Assembly: GCF_003515075.1 (NCBI RefSeq)
Contig: NZ_QWLV01000001.1
Coordinates: 310,001-374,000 of the forward strand
Origin: Sphingomonas gilva
GTDB taxonomy: Bacteria > Pseudomonadota > Alphaproteobacteria > Sphingomonadales > Sphingomonadaceae
Direction: 5' to 3'
DNA length: 64,000 bases
Shown here: positions 1 through 8,107 of the stretch, piece by piece
Numbering within the stretch: the stretch's first letter is position 1
How the letters are laid out: every line of letters starts with the position of its first letter
Notes under the pieces: model-generated
Seen by the model: only the letters and a program-made list of their open reading frames with translations
Databases searched by the model: none
What the model was told of the DNA's origin: nothing
Position numbers and translations under genes: made by a program

Positions 1-837
1 GATCAGGAAGGCGGATTCGGTCCAGCGGTCGCTTTCCTCGCGCGGCTCGCCGTCGGGGCCGGGCACCATCTTGGGATAGAAGGCGCGCGCGGGCAGCAAT
101 TCGGGATGGACCGCGAAATAGTCGCCCGGCTCCGCACCCCGCAGGAAGCCTGCGAAGCTCGCCGTCCACATGCGCTTGTAATAGTCGAGGTGCCGCGCCT
201 CGGCGGGGTCGCTCGCGGTCAGCTGCCCGAAGGCGTTGGAGGAGACGCGCAGGTGCATGAAGCGCGTGCGCTCGAACACGGGGCGCATCCTGTCGAACTT
301 CATGTCCATGTCGCCATAGGTCAGCTCGTGCCCGATATACCAATGGCCGAAATCGCCGTTGAAGCGAAGCTCTGGCAGGCGTTCGACCAGATCGAGCGTG
401 CGCTTGATGTCCTGCGTCATCGTCGCGCGGTGGGTCTCGAGATAGATCGGGTGGTCGAGCGCCTGCGACGTTTCGAGCATGGCCTCGGCGAGCCGCGCCA
501 TCTCGTCATCATCCTCGAAGCCGTCGCCGAGCTGCACCGTCGAGCAGTCGCACCCCGCATCGCGCCACCTCGTCGCCTGCTCGCGCATCTGGTCGACGTC
601 GCGGAAGATGCGCATCAGCCCCGTGGGGATCAGCCCCGCATCGATCGCCGCCTGCGGCTCCAGCGTCTGGATCGCCTCATATCCGGCCGCCTTGAGCGCC
701 GCATAGATCTCCGCGCGTTCGCCTCGCGGGCCGGCCGACCAGTCGGGCAGCTCGGCCGGCGTCAGGAAGCTGACGCCCGCGAGCAGCCGCGGCGCCCGCG
801 CGCCGCCGTCGCCCGTGTTCGCCGGCTCAGAAGGCAA
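1..837 (-). CDS. Sugar phosphate isomerase/epimerase, TIM-barrel (partial)
   Basis: The frame runs off the window at base 1; 279 codons are visible. The reverse-strand translation resembles the xylose-isomerase-like TIM-barrel superfamily. It shows an LETHRAT segment (Glu and His of the kind that bind the divalent metal), FNGDFGHW, and FMHLRVSSN further on. Members isomerise or epimerise small sugars or polyols in the cytoplasm. There is no in-frame ATG before about residue 75, yet the first barrel strand (GVSFLTPAEL) lies at residues 21-30. A TTG at 835-837, 11 bp inside the end of the TonB receptor gene, is therefore the likeliest start. That overlap suggests co-transcription with the receptor. 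The exact substrate cannot be read from the sequence. Confidence 0.72.
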   Translation of the reverse strand, partial: MPSEPANTGDGGARAPRLLAGVSFLTPAELPDWSAGPRGERAEIYAALKAAGYEAIQTLEPQAAIDAGLIPTGLMRIFRDVDQMREQATRWRDAGCDCSTVQLGDGFEDDDEMARLAEAMLETSQALDHPIYLETHRATMTQDIKRTLDLVERLPELRFNGDFGHWYIGHELTYGDMDMKFDRMRPVFERTRFMHLRVSSNAFGQLTASDPAEARHLDYYKRMWTASFAGFLRGAEPGDYFAVHPELLPARAFYPKMVPGPDGEPREESDRWTESAFLI

Positions 838-3115
838 GGTCGAGCGCGACGCCGATGATCCGGCGCGATTCATAGACGCGGTACTGGGCCAGCGTGCCGT
901 TGGAGACGTTGAACGCGAAGGTGCGGAAATTCTCGTCGGTCAGGTTCTTGCCGAACACCGAGACCTTCCACCGGTCCTCCGCGTCGCCCAGGCTGACCGC
1001 GCCGCCCAGCAGGCCATAGCCGGGCTCGATCGCGTCGGGGGCGTTGGGGAAGCCGATCACCTGGCGCGAGCGATGGTTGTAGTTGACCGTGCTGCCCAGT
1101 TTCAGGCCGTTGCCGATCGGTTGATTGAAGTCGGCGCCGAGGTTGAACGCCCATTCCGGCGCGAACGGCAGCGGCTCGCCGGTCAGGTCCTGGACGCCGC
1201 CGACGCATCCTTCGGCGGCGGTCTGGCCGCCGGCGCACGGCGCATTGGCGAAATCCTTCCATTCGGCGTCGGTATAGGCGACGCCCCCGGTGAAGGTGAG
1301 GTCGATCGCCCGGCTCGGCCGCCAGGTCGCCTCCGCCTCGAACCCTTGCGTCCTGGCGTCGCCGTTGGTCAGCGGGAAGGTCAGCGACACCGGATCGCGG
1401 GCGGCGGTCTGGTAACCGTCGATATCGGCGTAGAAGCCGGTGATGTTGAACGTCAGCCCGGCGGCCGGGAAGGCGGTGCGCAGACCCGCTTCATAGCTGG
1501 TCGGCTTCTCCGGCCCCACCGGCAGCAGCGCCTGGATGGCGATGTTGCTGTCGAAGCCGCCGCCCTTGTAGCCGCGGGTGATCGAGGCGAACGCCATGAT
1601 GTCGGGCGTGAAGTTATACTCGATGGCGCCGCGCCAGGTGAACGCGGTGTCGCTGCCGCTGACGCTGGCGCTGTCCCGCGCCTGGCTGAAGACGTCGAGC
1701 CGGTTCTTCGATACCGTCTGCTCCTCGTCGAGCACGCGGCCGCCGAGCGTCAGCGTCAGCTGATCGGTCAGGTTGAGGTTGGCCTGCCCGAACACCGCCA
1801 TGTTGCGGGTCGTCACGTCGACGAACACTTCACGGCTGAAGAAGGGCAGGATCGGCGCGAGCACCGGAAACAGCTGACGGGTGAAGGAATCCACCCTCTG
1901 GCGGAAATAATAGACGCCGGCGACGTAATCGATGAATCCCCCCGTCGGCGAGGCGATGCGGAGCTCCTGCGAAATCTGGTCCTGATCGTGATCGCCGAAA
2001 TTGACGTCGAGGAAATCGACCGGCGCGGAATCCGAATCGAGACCGTCGACCGTCTCGAAGCCGCGCCAGGCGCTGATCGAGGTCAGCGTATGATCGCCCA
2101 CGTCCAGATCGAGCTGGAGCGACGCGCCATAGCTCTTGACGTTGGCGAACACGTCGCCGTTGATCGTCTGGTTCTGGTTTCCCCGGCCGGGGAACTGCGT
2201 GCCCAGAAGTGCGATCGCGAACGGTTCGTAATAGATGAGCGGCGGAACGGTGTTGGGCGCTCCCGCCGGGCCGAACCGCTCGATCGTCCAGATGCAGCAA
2301 TTGGCGTCGCTCTTCCAGTAATCGCCGATCAGCGTCGCGCGCAGCCCATTTGACGGCTCCCATTCCAGCTTGCCGCGGAAGCCGTATTCGTTGCGGTCGT
2401 TGAAACGGCGGCCATCAGGGATGTTGGTGATGTACCCCTGCCGCACGCTGCGCCTGCCGGACAGGGAGAAGCGCAGGGTTTCGTCGAGCGGACCCGAGAC
2501 ATAGCCATAGGCGTGGATGTCGTCATTGGGCCAGCCGACGCTCACCCCGGCGCGAAAGCTCAGCGTCTCCGACGGCCGCCGCGTCACGATGTTGATCACG
2601 CCGGCGCTGGCGTTCTTGCCGAACAGCGTCGATTGCGGCCCGCGCAGCACCTCGATCCGCTCGATATCGGGCAGGTCGACCAGCGTGGCGCCGCTTTGCC
2701 CCATGACGACGCCGTCGACGACATAGGCCGTGCTCGGTTCGATCGTCTCGGAGGAAAAGGTGTTGGTGCCGACGCCGCGGATGAAGAAGCCGAAGTTGCG
2801 TGGTCCCGATTGCGCCGGCGAAGCCAGCCCGGGCACGACATATTGCAGGTCGGTCGCGGAGTTGAGCTTGAGGTCGTCGAGCGTGTCGCCGCCGACCACG
2901 TCGATCGAGATCGGCACGTCCTGCAGCAGCTCGGCGCGCTTCTGCGCGGTGACGATGATCGCGCCCGGCTCCGGCGCCTGGGCTGGTCCGGCCTGGGCTT
3001 CGGGATCGGGCTGCGAAACCTCCTGCGCCCGCGCCGGCGCGGCCATCGCGCCTGCCGCCATGACCGAAAGCGCGGCAAACCCCATCAGCCGCCCGTGAAC
3101 TGACCGCATAGTCAT
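827..3115 (-). CDS. TonB-dependent outer-membrane receptor
   Basis: 762 residues. The N-terminus has a signal peptide ending in ARAQE, a TonB-box-like stretch (GAIIVTAQKR), a plug domain with IERIEVLRGPQSTLFGKNA, then a 22-stranded-type barrel ending in a terminal Phe (ALDLAF). It would import a bulky substrate across the outer membrane using TonB energy. The plug and barrel style is that of the many sphingomonad receptors for sugars and aromatic glycosides rather than siderophores, but this is a weak guide. It is divergent from the PhyH-sulfatase-GH1 operon and overlaps the TIM-barrel isomerase gene, so it probably supplies that locus with its substrate. An alternative ATG lies two codons downstream. 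Confidence 0.93.
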   Translation of the reverse strand: MTMRSVHGRLMGFAALSVMAAGAMAAPARAQEVSQPDPEAQAGPAQAPEPGAIIVTAQKRAELLQDVPISIDVVGGDTLDDLKLNSATDLQYVVPGLASPAQSGPRNFGFFIRGVGTNTFSSETIEPSTAYVVDGVVMGQSGATLVDLPDIERIEVLRGPQSTLFGKNASAGVINIVTRRPSETLSFRAGVSVGWPNDDIHAYGYVSGPLDETLRFSLSGRRSVRQGYITNIPDGRRFNDRNEYGFRGKLEWEPSNGLRATLIGDYWKSDANCCIWTIERFGPAGAPNTVPPLIYYEPFAIALLGTQFPGRGNQNQTINGDVFANVKSYGASLQLDLDVGDHTLTSISAWRGFETVDGLDSDSAPVDFLDVNFGDHDQDQISQELRIASPTGGFIDYVAGVYYFRQRVDSFTRQLFPVLAPILPFFSREVFVDVTTRNMAVFGQANLNLTDQLTLTLGGRVLDEEQTVSKNRLDVFSQARDSASVSGSDTAFTWRGAIEYNFTPDIMAFASITRGYKGGGFDSNIAIQALLPVGPEKPTSYEAGLRTAFPAAGLTFNITGFYADIDGYQTAARDPVSLTFPLTNGDARTQGFEAEATWRPSRAIDLTFTGGVAYTDAEWKDFANAPCAGGQTAAEGCVGGVQDLTGEPLPFAPEWAFNLGADFNQPIGNGLKLGSTVNYNHRSRQVIGFPNAPDAIEPGYGLLGGAVSLGDAEDRWKVSVFGKNLTDENFRTFAFNVSNGTLAQYRVYESRRIIGVALDLAF

Positions 3116-3258
3116 CCCACCCCTCCAGAAATATATCGTAATTATGTTTATATCGTCAGATTCGACCTAATTTTTGCTTTTGTCAACGTGCCCGATCTAA
3201 TATCACCTCCAGCGCACCGCCGAGGGCGGGGCGGCGCAACGATCGCGGCGAGGATGCA
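3116..3258. promoter_or_regulatory. Divergent promoter region with ATATCGT direct repeats
   Basis: This AT-rich gap separates the receptor (minus) from the PhyH operon (plus). Two identical ATATCGT heptamers lie at 3133-3139 and 3150-3156, 17 bp apart, a spacing that fits two turns of helix side by side. On the minus strand a consensus TTGACA lies at 3186-3181, 17 nt before a weak GAATCT -10. The heptamers fall between that -10 and the receptor start, where a repressor could act on both directions. No regulator gene is visible in the window beside this locus. Confidence 0.4.
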
Positions 3259-3966
3259 ATGAAGGTCGATACCGAACGGTTCAGGCGAGACGGCTTCCTC
3301 TGCTTTCCGCGGCTGGCGGACGACGCGACCGTGGCCGAGATCGCGGGCGTCTACGACGCGATGCTGAGCGGCGAGATCGACGTCAGCCCGACCGACAACC
3401 CGTTGGGGATGACGACGCGGCAGATCATGATTCCCTCGACCTATCATCCGGTCTTTCGCGACAATGCGGCGCTGGACGCCGGTCGCGGGATCGCCCGCCA
3501 GCTGCTCGGCGTCGACGATCCCAAGCCCGTGTTCGACATGCTGATCTACAAGGAGCCCGGCCAGCTCGCGACCACGCCGTGGCATCAGGACTTCTCCTAC
3601 AAGGAGATGCCCTTCACGCCGGCGGGAACCGACATTCCCTCCGACCAATATGTCCAGTTCTGGCTCGCGCTCGACGATGTCGACGAGGCGAATGGCTGCA
3701 TGCACTTTATCGCCGGCCAGCACCGCCAGCCGCTGCTCGAACATTATATCGCCGGCGGCGACGCCGATTACAGCCAGCGGCTGCTGGCGATCCGCGATGC
3801 GGAAGCCGTGCTCGATCTCGACCAGGCGGTCGCCTGCCCGCTCAAGGCCGGCGGCGCGACCGTCCACAATTACGGCACGCCGCATTTCACCCCGGGCAAC
3901 CGCACCGCCGATCGCCCGCGCCGCGCCTATATCTTCAACTTCACCAATCGCGACCTGGGGGCATGA
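3259..3966 (+). CDS. Phytanoyl-CoA dioxygenase (PhyH) family oxygenase
   Basis: 235 residues, a usual length for the family. PhyH proteins are Fe(II)/2-oxoglutarate-dependent oxygenases. The metal-binding HxD is visible as WHQDF (His109, Asp111), a distal His lies in TVHNYGTPH (about 203-209), and a 2-oxoglutarate-binding Arg is expected in the following DRPRRAY. The ATG at 3259 is preceded by a GAGG-like ribosome binding site. The last four bases overlap the sulfatase ATG (ATGA), so the two are translationally coupled. The substrate is unknown. In this context it could oxidise the aglycone or the sugar of a sulfated glycoside taken up by the adjacent receptor; that is inference. Confidence 0.85.
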   Translation: MKVDTERFRRDGFLCFPRLADDATVAEIAGVYDAMLSGEIDVSPTDNPLGMTTRQIMIPSTYHPVFRDNAALDAGRGIARQLLGVDDPKPVFDMLIYKEPGQLATTPWHQDFSYKEMPFTPAGTDIPSDQYVQFWLALDDVDEANGCMHFIAGQHRQPLLEHYIAGGDADYSQRLLAIRDAEAVLDLDQAVACPLKAGGATVHNYGTPHFTPGNRTADRPRRAYIFNFTNRDLGA

Positions 3967-5288
3967 GGGGCCGCCGGTCGCTCAAGCTGCTGATGACGCT
4001 GGCGCTGACGGGCCTGGCGACGACGCCGGCCTCCGCCGGCCAGGCCGATCGCCCCCCCAACATCGTCATCGTCCTCGCCGACGATCTCGGCTACGGCGAT
4101 GTCGGCGCGAACGGCGCGACGCTGATCAAGACGCCCGCGCTCGACCGGATGGCGGCGGAGGGCGTGCGGCTGACCAGCGCCTATGCCGCCGCCAATGTCT
4201 GCACGCCGTCGCGCGCGGCGCTGCTGACGGGGCGCCATGCGATCCGTTCGGGCCTCGCCGAGAACGTCATCCATCCCAAAGACGCGCATGGGCTGCCCGC
4301 GGGCGAGGTGACCTTCGCCGAGATGCTCAAGGCGCACGGCTATCGCACCGCGCTGATCGGCAAGTGGCATCTGGGGCATCAGCCGCAGCACCATCCACTG
4401 CGCCACGGCTTCGACAGCTTCTTCGGGCTTCGCTACAGCAACGACATGCTCCCCCTCGCGCTTTACGAGGGGGAGCGCGCGGTCGAGGAGCCGGTCGACC
4501 AGGCGACGCTGACCCGCCGCTACACCGATCGCGCGATCGAGATCGTCAAGAGCGCGGACCGGCGGCCGTTCCTCATCTATCTCGCGCATAGCATGCCGCA
4601 TGTGCCGCTGTTCCGGACCAGGCCGTTCGAGGGAAGGTCGCGCGCGGGCGTCTATGGCGACGTCGTCGAGGAGCTCGACTGGAACATGGGCCGCCTGCTC
4701 GATGCCCTGCGCGAAAGCGGCGCGGCGGAGAACACGCTGGTGATCTTCACCAGCGACAACGGCCCCTGGTTCGAAGGTTCGAGCGGGCGGAGCCGGGGCA
4801 ACAAGGGCAGCAGCTGGCAGGGCGGCTACCGCGTGCCGTTCATCGCCTGGGCGCCGGGCCGGCTGCCCAGGGGCAGAGTGTCCGACGCGCCGGTGAGCCT
4901 GCTCGACGTCATGCCCACCATCGCGGCGCTGTCGGATGGGCAGCTGCCCGATGACCGGCCGATCGATGGCCGGAACGTCTGGCCGGTGCTCGCCGAGGGC
5001 GCGGCGAGCCCGCACGACGCGATCTATTTCTTCAACAACAGCCAGATCGCGGCGATCCGCAAGGGGCGCTGGCGGCTGGTGGTGCAGGCCTATTATCGTG
5101 GGCTCGACGTGCCGCTCGACCAGTTTGGCGCCTATTTCCTCTACGATCTCGAACGCGATCCCGGCGAGCGCTACAGCTACGCCGCCGAGCAGCCCGGGGT
5201 CCTCGCGGCGATGAAGGCCCGGCTCGCCGCCGCGCGCAAGGCGTTCGGCGTGCCCGAGCGGCCGCCCTTCGCCGCCGCGAAGAAATGA
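3963..5288 (+). CDS. Type I sulfatase, exported
   Basis: 441 residues from the ATG that overlaps the PhyH stop. The N-terminus has a signal peptide cleaved near PASAGQ. The alkaline-phosphatase-like sulfatase fold is clear: NIVIVLADDLGYGD with the calcium-binding Asp40/Asp41, and the signature CTPSRAALLTGR whose Cys80 is the residue converted to formylglycine. GKWHLGH and TSDNG follow, as in arylsulfatases. It would hydrolyse a sulfate ester in the periplasm. The formylglycine-generating enzyme needed for maturation is not in the window. The stop overlaps the GH1 ATG (ATGA), placing desulfation next to deglycosylation. Confidence 0.93.
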   Translation: MRGRRSLKLLMTLALTGLATTPASAGQADRPPNIVIVLADDLGYGDVGANGATLIKTPALDRMAAEGVRLTSAYAAANVCTPSRAALLTGRHAIRSGLAENVIHPKDAHGLPAGEVTFAEMLKAHGYRTALIGKWHLGHQPQHHPLRHGFDSFFGLRYSNDMLPLALYEGERAVEEPVDQATLTRRYTDRAIEIVKSADRRPFLIYLAHSMPHVPLFRTRPFEGRSRAGVYGDVVEELDWNMGRLLDALRESGAAENTLVIFTSDNGPWFEGSSGRSRGNKGSSWQGGYRVPFIAWAPGRLPRGRVSDAPVSLLDVMPTIAALSDGQLPDDRPIDGRNVWPVLAEGAASPHDAIYFFNNSQIAAIRKGRWRLVVQAYYRGLDVPLDQFGAYFLYDLERDPGERYSYAAEQPGVLAAMKARLAAARKAFGVPERPPFAAAKK

Positions 5289-6505
5289 CGATGCGCCTGC
5301 CCGATCGCTTTCTGTGGGGCGCGGCGACCGCCGCGCACCAGGTCGAGGGCAACAACGTCAATTCGGACTGCTGGGCGCTCGAACATGCCGCGCCGTCGCT
5401 GTTCGTAGAGCCGTCGGGCGACGCTGCCGACCAATATCATCGCTTCGATCAGGATGTGCGGATCGTCGCGGATCTGGGCCTCGGCGCCTATCGCTTCTCG
5501 GTCGAATGGGCGCGGGTGGAGCCCGAACGCGGCCATGTGTCGCAGGCCGTGCTCGATCATTACCGGCGCTGCGTGGAGGCCTGCCTGACGCGCGGTATCG
5601 CGCCGGTGATCACGCTGCACCATTTCACCCAGCCGCGCTGGCTCGCGCGCGCGGGCGGTTTCGCCGCCGCCGATTTCCCGCAGCGCTTTGCCGAGCAGGC
5701 CGCGCGCGTGGCACGCGCCCTGGATGGGATCGCGCTGGTCTGCACGATCAACGAGCTCAACCTGCCGGTGCTCGCGGCGCCCTATTTCAACGCGCGCGCG
5801 AGCGAAGAGCAGCGCGCCGCCGCCGAGCGGGCGCTGGGCGCCCCGCTATCGGCCTTCTTCCTGTTCGCCGGGGACGAGGCGATCCTCGGCAACGGGCTGG
5901 CGGCGCACCGCGCGGCGCGCGACGCGATCCGCGCGATCCGGCCGGGCCTGCCCGTCGGCATGACGCTCGCGATCTCCGAGGAGGATGCCGAGCCGGGCGG
6001 CGAGGCGCACCGCGACGCGCGGCGCGAGCGCTTCTACGCCCCGTTCCTCGATGCCGCGCGGGAGGATGATTTCGTCGGCGTGCAGACCTATTCGCGCATG
6101 ATGAGCCGCGCCGACGGCAGCGTGGGCCTCGCCGGCGGCGCGGTCGCCACCACCATGGGCTGGGAGGACCGTCCCGAAGCGGTGGGCGCGGTGTGCGAAT
6201 GGATCGCCAGCCGCTGGCGCACGCCCATGGTCGTCACTGAGAACGGCTATGTCGGCGACGACGACGGCCGCCGCGCGCGGTTCATCGAAACCGCGGTCGC
6301 CGGCGTGAAGCAGGCCATGATGCGGGGGGCCGACGTTCGCGGCTATTTCTACTGGTCGCTTCTCGACAATTTCGAATGGATGCTCGGCTATCGCCAGCGC
6401 TTCGGCCTGGTCGGCGTCGATCGCAAGGACCAGAGCCGGACGGTGAAGCCGTCCGCGGATATTTTCCGGGCAATGGCGGAGCGGGCCGGCCAGGTCGAGG
6501 CATGA
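5285..6505 (+). CDS. Glycoside hydrolase family 1 (beta-glycosidase)
   Basis: 406 residues, slightly short for GH1 (about 430-470). The fold's landmarks are present: FLWGAATAAHQVEG at the N-terminus, the acid/base Glu157 in CTINELN and the nucleophile Glu319 in VVTENGY, then the C-terminal YFYWSLLDNFEW. The usual NEP after the acid/base is NEL here, an uncommon variant. No signal peptide is evident, so it probably acts in the cytoplasm on a glycoside after uptake. It is the third gene of the overlapping PhyH-sulfatase-GH1 operon. The gene converges on tRNA-Thr. Confidence 0.92.
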   Translation: MTMRLPDRFLWGAATAAHQVEGNNVNSDCWALEHAAPSLFVEPSGDAADQYHRFDQDVRIVADLGLGAYRFSVEWARVEPERGHVSQAVLDHYRRCVEACLTRGIAPVITLHHFTQPRWLARAGGFAAADFPQRFAEQAARVARALDGIALVCTINELNLPVLAAPYFNARASEEQRAAAERALGAPLSAFFLFAGDEAILGNGLAAHRAARDAIRAIRPGLPVGMTLAISEEDAEPGGEAHRDARRERFYAPFLDAAREDDFVGVQTYSRMMSRADGSVGLAGGAVATTMGWEDRPEAVGAVCEWIASRWRTPMVVTENGYVGDDDGRRARFIETAVAGVKQAMMRGADVRGYFYWSLLDNFEWMLGYRQRFGLVGVDRKDQSRTVKPSADIFRAMAERAGQVEA

Positions 6506-6512
6506 CCGCATC

Positions 6513-6588
6513 TGGTGCCGCCTACAGGACTCGAACCTGTGACCCCCGCATTACGAATGCGATGCTCTACCAACTGAGCTAAGGCGGC
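6513..6588 (-). tRNA. tRNA-Thr (CGT)
   Basis: The 76-nt reverse strand folds as a full cloverleaf. The acceptor stem is GCCGCCT with AGGCGGC and an encoded ACCA end, and the T arm has GGTTCGAGTCC. The anticodon loop TTCGTAA gives anticodon CGT, which reads ACG threonine codons. Confidence 0.97.
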
Positions 6589-6732
6589 TTGGCCCGCGCG
6601 CTTACCAGCGGTTGGACAAGCTGACAAGCGTGCCGCGCGCCGGGCCGGGGCGAATTTGGTTTACGCTTCATTTACCGTGGCGGCCGCATAAGTCGCCCGT
6701 ATTTCGGGAGGTTTCCCGAGCGGGGGCCGAAG

Positions 6733-8043
6733 ATGGACATGATGCGGGGACAGGAAGAAAGCTGGATGGCGGAAGATGCCTATGACGCAGCGCCCGAAGC
6801 GCCGCCCGCGATCGGCACCGACGAACGCCGCATGCATGTGCGCGCGTATAATTACTGGGTCTCGCTCTTGCGCGGCCGCGCCTATCCGTCGATCGAGGAT
6901 CTCGAACCCGCCGATCTCGCCGATTTCGGCCCGAACAGCGTGCTGCTCGACTTCACCGCCGGGATCGAGAATCCCGGCATCGCCTATCTGGGCGGGGCGC
7001 TGCGCCGCGAATGCGGGCTGGACGCGAGCGTCGACTGCATCGCCGACGTGCCGAGCCGATCGCTGCTGTCGCGCCTGACCGACCATTATCTGCAGATCAT
7101 CGCCAACCACGCCCCGATCGGCTTCGAGGCCGAGTTCACCGGCCTGCGCGGCTACAACACCATGTATCGCGGCATCCTGATGCCGTTCTCCTCAGACGAC
7201 GACACGATCGATTTCATCTACGGCGTGATCAACTGGAAGGAGATGGTGACGCCGGAGGAGCAGGCGCAGCTCGATCGCGCCATGGCCGACGCGGTCGGCA
7301 GCGTGCCGCACGCCTCGGCCTCGCTGCCGGTGTTCGCCGACGGGCCGAGCGCATTGGGTTCGAACGAGCCGCCGGCGCCAAGCCTTTCCGCGCCGGCCGC
7401 TTTCGAGGCGGAGGAGGAGATCGAGGCGCCCGCGACGCCCGACGCCGATGCGTCGCTCGCCGATTGGCTCCATGTCGCGCGCGAGACCGCCGCGGTGGCC
7501 AACGCCGCCGACGGCCGCAGCCGTTCGGCGCTCTACGAAGCGCTCGGGCGAGCCTATGATTTCGCTCTGGTCGCCGACGAGCATCCCGAGGATTATGCCG
7601 AGCTGCTCGAGGATGTCGGGCTGACCGCGCAGGCGCGCGCGCCGATGACGCCGGTGGTCAAGCTCGTCTTCGGCGCCGACTATGACAAGACGCGGCTGAC
7701 CGAGTTCGCCGCCGCGCTGACCCATGGCCGCCGCGAAGGCGTCGCGATGGGCGGCCTGGCCCGCTATGTCGAAAGCTATCCGGGCGGGCTGAAGGGCGTC
7801 GTCCAGGCCGAGCGCAGCCTGCGCGGCGGCGGCAAGGCGCAGGGGGGCGAAAGCGATCCGGCAGGCGCGCTGCGCGACCGCGATCCGATCGCGACGCTCG
7901 ATGTCGACGTGCCGGGCGATGCGGAGTTCGTCGTGCTCGTCGGGCGGCGCAATGCGGAGGGCGGGCTCGATATCGTCTCGGTGCTGCCGCACCAGGCTGC
8001 GCTGGTCGATCGCGCTTTGAAAGTCGCCGTTCGTAACGTCTGA
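6733..8043 (+). CDS. PAS domain-containing protein
   Basis: 436 residues. The first half (about 25-180) resembles the PAS_5-type fold common in alphaproteobacteria: YNYWVSLLRGRAYPSIEDL, then LLDFTAGIENPGIAYLG and YRGILMPFSSDD. A Pro/Ala/Glu-rich linker follows (about 200-250), then a helical C-terminal region that I do not recognise. There is no kinase, GGDEF or HTH domain, so it may sense a ligand and pass the signal by protein contact. It lies 64 bp upstream of the glutamate dehydrogenase gene on the same strand and could share its transcript. Confidence 0.8.
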   Translation: MDMMRGQEESWMAEDAYDAAPEAPPAIGTDERRMHVRAYNYWVSLLRGRAYPSIEDLEPADLADFGPNSVLLDFTAGIENPGIAYLGGALRRECGLDASVDCIADVPSRSLLSRLTDHYLQIIANHAPIGFEAEFTGLRGYNTMYRGILMPFSSDDDTIDFIYGVINWKEMVTPEEQAQLDRAMADAVGSVPHASASLPVFADGPSALGSNEPPAPSLSAPAAFEAEEEIEAPATPDADASLADWLHVARETAAVANAADGRSRSALYEALGRAYDFALVADEHPEDYAELLEDVGLTAQARAPMTPVVKLVFGADYDKTRLTEFAAALTHGRREGVAMGGLARYVESYPGGLKGVVQAERSLRGGGKAQGGESDPAGALRDRDPIATLDVDVPGDAEFVVLVGRRNAEGGLDIVSVLPHQAALVDRALKVAVRNV

Positions 8044-8107
8044 AACGAGTTTGCTGCACCGCCACAAGCCTTGAGCCTTTTTTCCGGGACGCGCATAGGC
8101 GTGACCC

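Noticed and set aside
6388..6627. A minus-strand frame crossing tRNA-Thr
   Set aside because: The LAQLVEHRI segment is the translation of the tRNA itself.
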